Source: Gari tellinella (Eukaryota > Mollusca > Bivalvia > Cardiida > Psammobiidae). From it: 64,000 bases of DNA. The notes under the pieces were generated by a model. The model worked only from the letters and a program-made list of their open reading frames with translations. It did no database searches and was not told the origin of the DNA. The stretch spans positions 86,858,198 to 86,922,197 of the forward strand of contig OV277859.1 in NCBI GenBank assembly GCA_922989275.2. The letters are read 5' to 3'. Made by a program: the position numbers and the translations under genes. Below, in pieces: positions 1-10,284 of the stretch. Each line of letters begins with the position of its first letter. Position 1 is the stretch's first letter.

Positions 1-101
1 TTATTTCTCGTATAAACGGTACTAAACGCGTAATTCAGTGCAATACAATGGAGGAATGACAACTTTTTGAAAATGTTGATGTCTTATTTTAGTCTTAATG
101 A

Positions 102-165
102 CAAACAGTTTGGAGCCTGATCAGACGCAAAAAACTAGGCGTCTGATCTAGCTCCAAACTGTTTG
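102..165. repeat. Palindromic hairpin core (CAAACAGT type), solitary copy
   Basis: Imperfect inverted repeat: a left arm starting CAAACAGTTTGGAGCCTGATC and a right arm ending in the reverse complement, around a short A-rich loop. The same core lies inside several MITE families elsewhere in the window (for example 558-622, 42419-42483, 52774-52838). I see no terminal inverted repeats around this copy, so it is probably what is left of a decayed MITE. It has no coding potential. Confidence 0.8.
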
Positions 166-439
166 CAATAGACACCAAGTGTGTAATGGGAAAAAATCGA
201 CTTTTTTCAAAGGACAATTGTCTAGAAATTGCTAAAGTTTTTGTTGCTGGCTACTTGAAAACGTTTATTTCAACATTATTGCCAACTTTCATGAGAAAAG
301 CATGCCTGAAATCTCTTTTATGATTTGTGAAGCATTTATAAGAAAAAGGAACTTACCACCCTTTATACACATGTTTATTGTATAATCGCATCGACACCTC
401 TTTCAGTTCCGTAACGTCGTGTTTGTAATTATGCATGTA

Positions 440-685
440 CAGTGGAGAAAACGTTATTCTTTCCCGTTTAAACGCAAACGTACGCAAACGCAAAATACTA
501 AAACGTAGAAAAATACAACTTTTGGTCAATTCTGATAATTCATGTTTATATTGGTGGCAAACAGATTGGAGCCTGATCAGACGCCGGGTTACCCGGCGTC
601 TGATCTGGCTCCAAACTGTTTGTAATGGAAAAAATAGTTTTAGCGTAAACGCCTTTATTGGGAAAGAATAACGTTTTCTCCACTG
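440..685. mobile_element. MITE family MF1, complete copy, TA-flanked
   Basis: The 246-bp element begins CAGTGGAGAAAACGTTATTC and ends in the inverted complement, flanked by TA at 438-439 and 686-687. A CAGT terminus and TA duplication suggest mobilisation by a Tc1/mariner-type transposase. The interior carries the CAAACAGT-type hairpin core at 558-622. The 246-bp copy at 59968-60213 has the same ends, length and core. Open frames on both strands here are by-products of the palindrome and are not genes. Confidence 0.9.
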
Positions 686-779
686 TATCACACACACGTG
701 GTTTTCATCCTTCACTCTTTCACTACCAAGTTTTATAGTCTGCTTTAATAATGTCATCGCCAAATTATCGTCTGCATTC

Positions 780-958
780 ATAGTGTAGTCTGCACTATTT
801 TGTCAAGTCAGATTTAGAGCATTTTTGACTGAAGAAGTATCGATACGAATGTCAAGTAGTTTAGATCCTGATCAGACGCCGCGTGACGCGGCGTCTAAGC
901 AGGATCCAAACTGTTTCCAAAAGTCGCCTTTTGGCGCCGGTAGCAGCGACAGAGTTAA
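780..958. mobile_element. MITE family MF5, degenerate fragment
   Basis: Contains the MF5 signature 'gtctgc...tcaaagt...gactgaag..tatcgatacgaatgtcaa' followed by the hairpin core at 853-917 (TAGATCCTGATCAGACGCC with its complement) and an 'aaagtcgcctttt' tail. The left terminus is not clear. Longer MF5 copies at 36482-36692, 42380-42626 and 52665-52875 show the full arrangement. Confidence 0.6.
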
Positions 959-1202
959 TGTTTGACTAATTTTTTTTCGGTCAGTATAGAATATCATATA
1001 GCGTAAGAGCCATCTAGGCGAAATATGTACATAGTCGCCATCGTCGATATTTTCTGATGTTTATGACATTTATGGCCAAGCGCGGTCTGCACAGGGGATT
1101 CATATTTTGTAATTTTCATCTAAATGTCTTTGCTTATTGTCGATTGTGGAACTGTGTTCGACTAAATGATGTTTTTTTCTTCTAGTCATGTTTAGACATA
1201 TA

Positions 1203-1446
1203 TATCCCATTACCCCATGGCCTGTTTCTAGTTTTGAAGACATGTGACCACTTAAAGCTGGTTGAATGTCAAGCAGAATGCGCCTAAAGGCGCATTCTGC
1301 TTGACTTTCAGCCTGCTTTAAGCTATCATCTGCTAGATTATAAAAAATGTTTCTATTGGTATATATATCCATGATTGTACAAATTGGAACTATTTTCTTC
1401 AATGGAGGAGGCGTAAAAAAGGGGTATTTATCGGGTAATGGGTTAA
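1203..1446. mobile_element. MITE family MF3 copy, piggyBac-like (TTAA)
   Basis: Matches the other MF3 copies (4132-4374, 31123-31374, 43245-43494, 55107-55359). It has a degenerate left end (CCCATTACCCCATGG), an internal hairpin of the 'AAAGCAG...AGCAGAATGCGCC / GGCGCATTCTGCTT' type at about 1250-1322, the conserved 'ATTGGAACTATTTTCTTCA' stretch and a right end GGGTTAA. The left TTAA has decayed. No coding capacity. Confidence 0.8.
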
Positions 1447-1585
1447 ATGAACCTGTGTCGTATGGTTCTTCAACGTCAGTCCTTTCAATACAAACAACAA
1501 TATTTGCTGCAAACAGTTTGTATACTGATCTCAGCCAACGTTACGAACCATCGGATCAAGACCTACACTGTTTGACACTCATATC

Positions 1586-2640
1586 AATGTTTCCCACAAA
1601 TGCACCTTTTAGCGCATTTAATTTATTCCATCACAGAAGAAAAAATCCAATTTATACTGGTCTGAACATGTGCCATAATAAGTATTTTCTAAATTCTAGC
1701 AGATTGTAGTTTAAAGCAAGTTGCAAGTAAAGCAGAATGCTCCTTAAGGCGCATTCTGCTTTACCTTGAACATGCTTTAAGGGTGTATCAAACCCATAAG
1801 CGATTTTTTCAAAGTATTGTTCATTGTGTTTTCGGAAGAGCTATTTATGATGAATGGAAAAATGAAAAAAAATAAATATGGTGGTGTCCTTTTTTTTTTT
1901 TTAGCTACAGCGATTTGAAAAGGGTATGTCAAATTTGGATTTTTTTCTTCAAAATTTACCCATTCAGAGTACAAGCTTCAGTAAAATCTATTTCAAAACA
2001 AAACCAGCATGGTAATTTGGGTTTTCATTATTTATTTCATGTCTATGGTGGTATTTTCACATATAGAAACAAAATTTAGACAAAGCAGGCACCAGGTTTG
2101 AAAAATTTAGATCCTTGAATATCAAATATATGCTTTTTATAGGGCATGATTTTATTAGATTTTTTATTTTATGAAAAAAAGTAAAAAAGTTTGAAAATTA
2201 AATAGTTCTAGTATTACTATGGTAGTATTTCCTCATACAAAAACTAATTTGGGAGAAAACAGGCACCAAATGTGAAATTTATAGAGCTCTAAATATCATC
2301 GATATGGTATTTTTTGTAAATTTTGTAAAGGGAGATAACTCTTTTTACTTTAATAACTCAAACATTTCAACACTGACCTTTCAATTTCTTTTCAAGCGGA
2401 CTGTTTGAAAAGGACACAATAAGAAAGAGTGGGTGGGGTAAATTTTACATGGCCGTAGAGTCAAAAGTTGTTCACCAAAATGTACACTTTTTCTATTTTT
2501 TTAATTCATCTTAAATAGCTCTTCAATACAAAACCATTATAGAGTGTTTTCATATACTTTGAAAATTTCCCAAATTCATGACATTCATACACCCTTAAGT
2601 GGTCATCTGTCTTCACAACTAGGAACAGGCTATGGGTTAA
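1586..2640. mobile_element. MF3 MITE in reverse orientation, split by an 814-bp insertion
   Basis: From about 1586 the sequence runs through MF3 backwards: a decayed terminus, 'TTTTAGCGCATTTAATTTATTCC', the AGCAGAATG hairpin, then CTTTAA at 1775-1780. There the match stops, and it resumes at 2595 with TTAAGTGGTCATCTGTCTTC and runs to the terminal TATGGGTTAA at 2631-2640. Uninterrupted copies read straight through this point (for example CTTTAAGAAGTCACC near 11302). The element was therefore split by insertion of the unit at 1781-2594. Confidence 0.8.
1781..2594. mobile_element. 814-bp non-autonomous TTAA element nested in an MF3 MITE
   Basis: Ends are GGGTGTAT at 1781 and ATACACCC at 2594, and the insertion is bracketed by TTAA at 1777-1780 and 2595-2598. 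The MF3 element around it is continuous once one TTAA and this segment are removed, so both ends and the target duplication are fixed by an internal empty site. The short terminal inverted repeat plus TTAA duplication fits a piggyBac-type non-autonomous element. The interior is A/T-rich and has no open frame resembling a transposase. Confidence 0.85.
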
Positions 2641-2806
2641 AGTGTTAAGTAAAAAACATATACATGTAATTACATTTTTAAAAAAATGAAAAAGCCCAAA
2701 TGAAAATGTGAAGGTATATGTAGAACTCTGAAAGAACAAATCATCCATGTGGCAATCATGTAAACGCTTTATTTAATCCTTTCATCACAAACTTTAATCT
2801 CCTGCT

Positions 2807-3191
2807 TTAACCCCTTTACAACAAAACTAATACTAAATTCTGCTATAATACAGCTACCTTAGCATGTTCTTTTTCAAAATTAGATTTAAAGGCGGTTGGA
2901 CTGAAGCAATAACGAAACAAAGGTCACTCAGTTTGGATACAGATCTGACATTGCGTCTAATCTGGATAGGTTGCCAATTGCAACGTCGATCTAAGTCGCT
3001 TATGGCACAGAAAGCGATAACCCATTCACTGCCTTACATGTACCCCCAAGTACAATAAATATTTGCAAACCTTTTGGAACCTGATCAGACGCCGGTATTC
3101 TTAAGTCAAAATACCTACAATTTAAATTTGAGAAATAAAAGCAGACGACAGTTGTTTCAAATTGATGACGTCATGACAGTGAAGGGGTTAA
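2807..3191. mobile_element. MF5-like composite fragment ending GGGGTTAA
   Basis: The right part (3062-3191) has the start of the hairpin core (GGAACCTGATCAGACGCCGG), 'AAATAAAAGCAGACGACA', a TGACGTCA motif and the terminal GTGAAGGGGTTAA typical of MF5. A second decayed hairpin lies at 2929-2968 (CAGTTTGGATACAGATCTGAC and its complement). The left limit may be the TTAACCCCTTTAC at 2807, but internal similarity to MF5 is patchy, so the outline is uncertain. Confidence 0.45.
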
Positions 3192-3589
3192 ATAAAAGTT
3201 GATATTCCACTGAGCCAGACATTATGCCCTCTGATGTACGACGGTACAGTAAACGCTTTCATTTCTTAATTACCTAACAATTTAGTTCTTGGGAAACTAG
3301 TCTAGAGATCAGACATAATTAAAGTCTGGCTTTGGTTTGAAGTTAAAAGTTCAAAGCTACGAATAATATATATGGATAAATGAAACTGATGGAAATAGTC
3401 CATGATACAAATTTAACTTGACTGGCTAAGCTTCTATTCAACGAGGGAATTTAATCCACTAACTACTCGTCATGGAAATGAATAATCCACCTGTCCTTAG
3501 TCCATGTATGCTTGGACATTGCAATGAACTCTCCCGTATACCGTTCATACAGAAAAAATATTTCATATGATATAGCAAACAATGCAGAC
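3192..3589. other. No recognisable feature
   Basis: AT-rich unique-looking sequence between MITE remnants. I see no gene, repeat or hairpin that I can support. Confidence 0.5.
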
Positions 3590-3835
3590 CCGGATGCCTG
3601 CTGCCTGTCAGTATGTTATTCTTTTTGTCAGTCTACCCGTGCGTATGTCCTTCTCTGCAGCTCTATGTATTTGTCTCTATGTCAAGTCAGTATCTCCGTC
3701 CATATCTCTATCCACCTATCTGTCTGTCTATCTGTCAGACTCTAACGCTCACTATGTCTCTCTCACTCCTTTTCTGTCTCTCTTTCTTTTTCTCTTTCCA
3801 CCCGCTCTCTCCCCTCTCTCTATGTTTCTTTCTAT
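3590..3835. repeat. Pyrimidine-rich simple-sequence tract
   Basis: Strand-asymmetric C/T-rich tract with GTCT/TATC tetranucleotide-like stretches (about 3700-3740) passing into TCTC-rich sequence (3760-3835). All three plus-strand frames are open here only because the tract has few purine-containing stop codons. The predicted Ser/Leu/Cys-rich peptides are not credible proteins. Confidence 0.75.
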
Positions 3836-4131
3836 CATTCTCTATTGGATTTACATTGGAACACGTAACAAATCTGAATCGAACAAAACACGCGCAACTC
3901 AGCGGCCGAAGAGGATCCAAGCTGTTTGCAAAGTCCAAATGTACAGTTTCTTTATCGCGTTAGATGTGCTTATCACGTTTGAGGTTTAAACTGAATTACA
4001 TTCAAACATATATGCAGACTCAAACTTAATTGACTTTTACATGACATTGGCCAGGCATAGGTGAACGCTGCAAAATAATTCCAAATGCTTGAAGTCAATG
4101 TATCACATACATATAATACATTTAACCCTTT

Positions 4132-4374
4132 ACCCCATAGCCTATTTCTAGTACTTAAGATATGTGACTACTTAAAGCAGGTTGAAAGTAAAGCAGAATG
4201 CGCCTTAGGGCGCATTCTGCTTTACTTTCAGCCTGCTTTAAGCTATCATGTACTATAATATAGAAAAATATTCCCTAAAATACATATTCATTACTGATCA
4301 AATTGGAACTATTTTCTTCAGCGGATGAATAAATCATAGCCGCTAAAAGGCGCTTCTATTGGGGAAAGGGTTAA
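4132..4374. mobile_element. MITE family MF3, complete copy with TTAA duplication
   Basis: TTAA at 4132-4135 followed by CCCTTTACCCC, and GGGGAAAGGG followed by TTAA at 4371-4374. The near-perfect terminal inverted repeat and TTAA duplication indicate piggyBac-type mobilisation. The interior hairpin at about 4174-4240 has arms with AAAGCAGAATGCGCC. One of the best-preserved MF3 copies in the window. Confidence 0.92.
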
Positions 4375-4765
4375 GCGTAATGTTCAGATATGACCTCTAA
4401 CATGGTTGCTATTTAAATGACAAAGGAGATGCGTTCATATTACATGATGACTTTAAATTTAGTATGGGCATGTACATCACATCTGAAAGCTATTCATTCT
4501 TATGGTAAACAGCTAATATCGGAAACAAGTACTTAGGCCCTTTATTGACAGATGTGGTTTGAACATATCTATATCAAAGTCGAAAAAAACACCAATTGGT
4601 AGGTCTCCTGTTGATGTATGCTATTGTTGGTATTGCATGATTTGATTCCAAATTTGCATATTTTTCAGAGATAAGATATCTTAATTAAATACCATTGAAA
4701 CTGATATGAAAGGATCAGTTGCTAGCAATGCCTCTATCAATTTATCTCAACCAAATATTAAACTA

Positions 4766-4914
4766 CAGTATACAACCTCTTTATTACGACCACTAAAAAG
4801 AAGACGAATTGATGGTATAAAACAGGTGACAGTTTAAAGCAATGTGAACGTAAAACAGAAAGCTCCTAAACGATTCAGTTCAGGGTTCAGTTTTCCTGAA
4901 TAAGTTCACGTTGA
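4766..4914. mobile_element. MITE family MF6, left part only
   Basis: Begins CAGTATACAACCTC after a TA dinucleotide, with 'TTATTACGACCACTAAAA' and the 'GGTGACAGTTTAAAGCAATG...AAAACAGAAAGCTCC' half-hairpin that defines MF6 (full copies 44528-44730, 45038-45224, 55871-56075). The right half is absent: at 4915 the sequence passes into an MF4 element at its TTAA. Confidence 0.75.
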
Positions 4915-5152
4915 TTAACTCATTCACCGCTAAAACTTTTAATGGACAATTTGAAATTCAAATTAAGTCTAGTTTATTCTTGACTATTTAAGGTTCATTT
5001 TAACAATGTATTTCAAAATGACAAACAGTGTAGACCCTGATCAGAGGGCCCTCTGGTCAGGGTCTACACTGTTTGTATGGGATAAGTGTAATCCTCACAG
5101 GTTCACCGTTTGTAAATGACGAGTATACTCGTCGCTAGGGTGTAATGTGTTT
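4915..5152. mobile_element. MITE family MF4 copy
   Basis: Starts TTAACTCATTCACCGC and ends near 5152 after a GACGAGTATACTCGTC palindrome and the segment GCTAGGGTGTAATGTG. In the middle is a near-perfect palindrome (about 5023-5078) with arms CAAACAGTGTAGACCCTGAT. Other copies are at 12288-12525, 37835-38060 and 59391-59636. In the copy at 37835 both TTAA flanks are clear; here only the left one is. Confidence 0.82.
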
Positions 5153-5448
5153 ATTTAAGATTGATCAAAGCCACACAGAGAATTCCCTTGGACACATTCA
5201 GCCAAACTTTCAAGAGTGCAGTGATCATTTGAGTAAAATGGTGTATCCTTTATTAAAAGTATCGTTCCAATTCAAAGAATTATATCTTTGAAATTCTTCA
5301 TCGAAGCCGCCGAAAAAACGTTTGCATGTGTTGAACATCTTGGACTCAGCGGATATAGGTTTATGTAAGCTAAAGCAGAAGGATGTACGATGCACAATCA
5401 TATATCGTACATGCATAATTAAACAAAAATGTATGTCTTAAATGAAAT

Positions 5449-5582
5449 GATTTGTTCGGTTTTAATGTGAAATAAACGACATAAAATGATCTGCAGATTA
5501 TAAACTATGAATCGCAAGCGCGATTTATGTATCTGCAAATTATTTTCTGTCGTTTATTTCGCATAAATACCGAACACATCAG
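5449..5582. repeat. Foldback element, single copy
   Basis: Long imperfect inverted repeat. The left half TGTTCGGTTTTAATGTG, AAATAAACGACA, TCTGCAGAT is answered by ATCTGCAAAT, TGTCGTTTATTT, CGCATAAATACCGAACA, with AATCGCAAGCGCGATT at the centre. It is probably a palindromic MITE. I see no clear target duplication and no second copy in the window. Confidence 0.75.
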
Positions 5583-6149
5583 TTTATTTCTTAAGTGAAC
5601 ACCCTATATGAACAACGTATTTCCTTTATTAACCGTTCAAATGAAAAGTAATTAAGTTTACTTGAAAATAGACTCTATCTTCTTCAAAGACAAATTATCA
5701 GCATTAATTATGGAAATAACTTAATTGATAGTGATTTAGCTTTTGATAGATTAGCGAGCGCAACACAAAATGGAAGTGAAATAACGTTTTCTAAACAAGC
5801 CATCGTTATTTACTCAGTTTTGTAACTGGATAAATAAAATACGCTCCTGAATGCCTGAAATAAAAATCAAACTTTATAGCATCAGCTTCCACGAAATATC
5901 TAGTACCCGCCAGAGTCTAATTAGATTTGTTTTGTGCAACAGTCTACTTACCACCTTACTTAATTAAAAGTTCTTTTTAACAGCTAAACCCTACGTTACA
6001 AATTTTTATGATCTCAAAAATTTTAAGAAAATAAATGAGGAGAATCTTAGGGTCCTTTATTAACCTATTACTCGATAGATACGCATCTTTACGCTCTTCA
6101 TTTATTTCTCTCCCTTTTATACAGTCATGAATATGTACCGGAAGAAATA
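5583..6149. other. No recognisable feature
   Basis: AT-rich sequence between the foldback element and the left end of the Tc1-like element. Nothing that I can support as a gene or repeat. Confidence 0.5.
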
Positions 6150-7326
6150 TACTCACGGAATTTAAAAACTGTGCATTGGGAATAGCATTATAAATAATAG
6201 GTATATCAAACCAGATACAAATTGACTGTGTTATAGTGTTATTTTAAACATCGATCTAACGTTTCATAAGAGCCATTAATTTTTTATGTAAATCATGGTT
6301 GAACTGTCATATGTTTTTGTCATTAAGGGTCAAAACCCATGTCACACAATTAATAACGCATGTGTCCTCCGTTTGCATTAAAGCAAGCACGGCATCATCG
6401 TCGAGTATCCTTCGCCAACGCTAGGGAATGCCATTCCTTACAATGACTAAACACTCAGCCAGCTGTTTCAACGTCAATGGCTGGTTCGGTAGACGTCGCA
6501 AACGACACCCAATCTCATCCCAAACGTGCTCAGTTAGCGTTCGATCGGATGAGACTGCGGGTTAGTCAATTACCTCGGTGTTTTTTGTTCTGTGTAAAGG
6601 CAGTAACAACGCATACAAGCAACGTGTGCGTGAGCGCCGTCATGCTTTAAGACAATATGGTGGGTTTGACGTCAACACGGGACATACAGTAGGACGTCAC
6701 GGACGGATTCAAAATAGCGTAATCTTTTCAGCACTGTCTTCCGGCTGATTAGACGAATTCATTGAATGTTTCTAGCCGTAAAGTTTGAAGACTAAAAACG
6801 ATCACACACATGTGTAACGGAAAAATACGTACATTGTCGACGTTACGTTAATAGCGATATCCTTGGTCACAGGTTCTCGCAAGCATTGCCAATTTGTCGA
6901 TACGTCTCCATAATGATAAACTGGTGTTAAGATGAAGACCAAATCGGCCTGCGACATCATTTTTTCTTCAACACAACCTCTAATATGCTCTTTGAACGTA
7001 AACGCGCATTTTCATACAGCCGTGATATAGCCGTCATGGTTGATAAAACAAATCTGACTTGTTTTTCCGATGATTTACTGCCAAAACAACCAGTGTACAT
7101 TGAAAACGTGTTGCATGTACTGTAAAAATGAGTATTCTGACCAATTTATGCAAAAATAGACAAACTTTTATTGACACGCAAAATTAATGTAAATTTCACG
7201 AAAAGGGTAACCAATACCTTCTACACACTTAAATCAGCTGTATAAACCGTTTTTACCTGAGCTTATTGAAAACGTGTACATTTGAAATAAATTTTAAACA
7301 TGCACAGTTTTTAAATTCCGTGAGTA
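6150..7326 (-). mobile_element. Tc1/mariner-type DNA transposon, 1.18 kb, decayed
   Basis: Left terminus TACTCACGGAATTTAAAAAC at 6150 and its exact inverted complement ending at 7326; the match extends about 27 bp. TA dinucleotides flank both ends (6148-6149, 7327-7328). Size, TA duplication and terminal repeats fit a single-gene Tc1-like transposon, and a broken transposase reads on the minus strand inside. No other copy of these termini was seen in the window. Confidence 0.9.
6380..7037 (-). pseudogene. Tc1-like transposase, degraded
   Basis: Minus-strand reading gives pieces of a Tc1-family transposase in shifting frames. Near the 5' end is a helix-turn-helix-like segment RFGLHLNTSLSLWRRIDKLA (about 6880-6960), then a VLKHDGAHAHVA-like stretch (about 6615-6665) corresponding to the second catalytic Asp region. 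Last is TEHVWDEIGCRLRRLPNQPL (about 6460-6530), the family's conserved WDE region with the third catalytic acidic residue nearby. Stops and frameshifts lie between the pieces, so no functional protein is possible. An ATG at 7037 is a plausible original start. Confidence 0.8.
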
Positions 7327-7351
7327 TATGTATATATCATAGCGTATGGTA

Positions 7352-7446
7352 GCTTAAAGCTGTCTGAAAATAAACCATTCTGCTTCACCTTTAACCTGTT
7401 TTCAATGGCCACTTGTCTTAAAAGCTAGAAATAGGCTATGTTGTTA
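7352..7446. mobile_element. MF3 MITE fragment, reverse orientation
   Basis: Decayed AAAGCTG...TTCTGCTTCACCTTTAACCTG hairpin half followed by CACTTGTCTTAAAAGCTAGAAATAGGCTATG, the inner right end of MF3 read backwards. The terminal CCCTTT and TTAA are lost. Confidence 0.6.
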
Positions 7447-7820
7447 ACTAATCATTTTACATTAGTGACTTATATATACGTCATTTACAAAGCACGTAGA
7501 CCTATATGTATCTGGAGTAACGATACTCAATCGTATATACATGTATGCATCTTGTAACTACTGATACCCTATGTGGCATTAATTTCAATCTATATATAAA
7601 CAGTCAAATTGAAATTTACATTCCTATTACAGGCAATAATATATATCTAGAGCAGATACCAAAAATGATATTTTGTATAATATGCAATTATACGTGTATG
7701 TAATTATGTCAATGTTATACAGTTTATGATACATGCTGTGTCGCCATATTTTTTATATATTTGATTATTTCTCGTGAGTCTATGACCTGTTAGAAGAAAT
7801 GGAAATAAACTTGTCAGGTA

Positions 7821-8130
7821 CAGTGACCCCTCCCTACAACGGCCCTCCAAACAACTACCCCTCCTTACAACGACCCTTGCTGTAGTTCCCTAAGCAGAAC
7901 AATTATGTCCAGCGCTTTTACTGTTGAAATATCGTCTGCTTAAAATTGTCGTCTGTTTTTTCCCCGTCAAAATTACATATTTGGAATTTTGACAGTTACG
8001 CGGCATTTGATCTGGATTCAAGCTGTTTGCAAATGTAAGTCAGCTCTCTCCCTATAACAACTACCTCTGAGCAACTCTCAAATCGTTGTCTCCCTATGGT
8101 AGACTAGTTGTTGTAGAGAGGGACCACGAT
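7821..8130. mobile_element. MITE family MF2 copy
   Basis: Begins CAGTGACCCCTCCCTACAAC after TA (7819-7820) and ends GAGAGGGACCACGATATA. The inner block 'CAGAACAATTATGTCCAGCGC...ATCGTCTGCTTAAAATTGTCGTCTG' and the half-hairpin GATCTGGATTCAAGCTGTTTGC are shared with the other MF2 copies. Family members are 310-350 bp, with the termini resembling CAGYGYTCCCTC and a TA duplication. Confidence 0.82.
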
Positions 8131-8480
8131 ATACAGCGGGAGTGACCCCGTCAACATTTCCATCAAAGGTGTTGTCATGTACCAACCCTAATGTTTATTG
8201 CTGTCGAGTGTTCAACTTGAAACAAAAGTGAAGTCATCTTTGTATTGCATGAAATAATCTCTTTATTTATATAAAAAATGTTTTACCTTTTTATGTTTTT
8301 GTGTATTGCATGGAATTAGATAATAAATTAATATATACATCTAGTTATATTAGTTAATAGGTTTTTTAGGTTATCAACTTATCATAATCTTTGTTGAATT
8401 TCATTATAATGACATTTAGCAATGACAATAATTGTATTGTTGGGGAAAAGTTATCTTTGCAATGAGAGTTGACTGTATCT
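8131..8480. other. No recognisable feature
   Basis: AT-rich sequence; no gene, hairpin or dispersed repeat that I can support. Confidence 0.5.
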
Positions 8481-8596
8481 TGCAAACAGTGTAGGCCCTG
8501 CTAAGAGGAATATTTTCAGAGGGTTCATTATTTATCTGATCAACAAAACCCAACAACAACACCCCCAACAACAACACCCCCAACAACAACAAAAAA
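8481..8596. repeat. MF4-type hairpin remnant plus CAACAA/CACCCC minisatellite
   Basis: 8481-8530 has a decayed CAAACAGTGTAGGCCCTG half-core of the MF4 type. 8551-8596 is a tandem array of about three units of CAACAACAACACCCC. The minus-strand open frame across it (LLLLGVLLLG repeats) is a product of the array and not a protein. Confidence 0.7.
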
Positions 8597-9034
8597 GCCG
8601 ACTCAAATTTCACATTAACCTTATCACATAATTCTCTGTTCCAATTAAAGCAGTTAAGTTAAATGTGTTTAATTTCACCTGCAGGCAAATAACACTGGAT
8701 CGCATCACACTATCTAATAAAATTCAAATCATTGAAAATAGCTAACCTTCATCAATTAGTTTATTTGACCTGAAGGGTGCATGCATGGCTGATTGGAATT
8801 AATGGTCATTTCGTCAACTCTTATTTCAAATAAAGATCAATCATTTAAATTTCACTGCAAAACTTCAATTTGAAACTTCAAAATTAATCATTTTCATTTA
8901 TAAAAGGTGCACACAATTAACGATTAAATTTAATTGTAATCGAAATGTCTCGTTATCCAATAGCTTTATCCCAGTATTATTTGCTGCTGTTTACGTCTTT
9001 TTCTGCCTGACCCTGATTACAATGGTTAAAACTT
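8597..9034. other. No recognisable feature
   Basis: AT-rich; no supported feature. Confidence 0.45.
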
Positions 9035-9195
9035 GCAAATAGTTTTGATCCTGATCAGACGCCACGCCAAGCGGTGTTTGATCAGGATCAAACTGTTTGG
9101 CATTCATTTCAATATTTCTGAAGTCAAAATACCTGCAATATAAAAGTTGTGAAATAAAAAAATTGATGACGTCATGGTAGTGAAAGGGTGAAGGT
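9035..9195. mobile_element. MF5 MITE, right part
   Basis: Hairpin core at 9035-9099 (GCAAATAGTTTTGATCCTGAT with complement), then 'TCAATATTTCTGAAGTCAAAATACCTGC', TTGATGACGTCATG and the decayed terminus GTGAAAGGGTGAA. The left part is not recognisable. Confidence 0.65.
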
Positions 9196-10284
9196 GATTT
9201 TAGTATTTAAACACTTATGATTATTTCAAATGTAGTAAATGTGTTTGGTTCTTTCATATGACTTAGTATATAGTATATAATAAAGCGTTATATTCCTCTG
9301 GGAATTGTTTGATAATATAATAAGTTCGATGACTACCAATCCAGAGCGGTTATAAATATAATAAACACCAATTGAAATTAAGTAAATAGTGTCTATGCAA
9401 AATCTATTTTGCGAGAGAACTGGAATTGCTAAAATGTTTCTTGTATTCATGTTTATTGTTAAATATTGCTATAATAAGACAATTACTTCTCTCTTAATAC
9501 CTTACCCCTGAGGTTTGTATGCAATACTTGACGTATTAATGTAATTGTTATGACGCTAATAGTGTCTAGAAATATGTAATAAGAAGTGACAAACCCATAT
9601 ATTACAGTTTTACATCACCTGCAAAACAAGAATAAACCAGTGTCCTTAAATAATGCAATTTTTGTCTGTTAGAATTCGTGCAATTGGTCGTCAGAATATC
9701 TGTTATTGAATGTTAAACTTTATATGTACTCTTAACTCAGTTAATGGATACACATATGTTTCAATCATCCAAACTTGATGTCATCGGTTCATCAAACTAC
9801 AGCGGTATAAAAAACCTGTATTTTTATTTTTTATTTATAATCAATGGATTTATAAATATGCCTCTATATATTATAATCAAATACCTGCTACTGTTAAAAA
9901 ATAACGCTACAAAAATGTAAAAAAGAAGTTTTCGACATACAGCGGAAATTCTTGTTTGGTTGTCTTTCCTTTTTTCCCCCCATTCAAAGGATCTCCTAGA
10001 ATATGCTTTCTATCCTATGTTTGCATTTACCGCTGTTGTTGATAGAGGTTCCAGTATGTTTCTCAATAATCATTAAGCTCCTAATTGGAACATATACTGC
10101 TGTGGTAATAGATGAAATTAAAGAAACAAGCAATACTATGTAGAACTTTCAAATACATAATTTGTAAAATTGTCAGTTTGTTTATTTGCTGTCTATTTTA
10201 TTACGTTGCTTCTAAATGTTTTGGGATCAGAAGCTAATCTTATGAACTGTTAAGTGAAGTGTTAATTGGCGATCAATGCAAATA
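9196..10284. other. No recognisable feature
   Basis: Over 1 kb of AT-rich sequence. No coding signature, repeat or long hairpin that I can support. Confidence 0.45.

Noticed and set aside
353..781. Open frames on both strands through the MF1 element (142 and 78 codons)
   Set aside because: They follow the palindrome and recur at 60045-60326 and 59821-60216 in another MF1 copy. They are by-products of the MITE, not proteins.
3512..3989. Several overlapping plus-strand frames rich in Ser, Leu, Cys and Phe
   Set aside because: All three frames are open because of the pyrimidine-rich tract; composition is low-complexity and no domain is seen.
8416..8613. Minus-strand frame with LLLLGVLLLG that could look like a signal peptide or membrane protein
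   Set aside because: The hydrophobic stretch is encoded by a CAACAACAACACCCC minisatellite.
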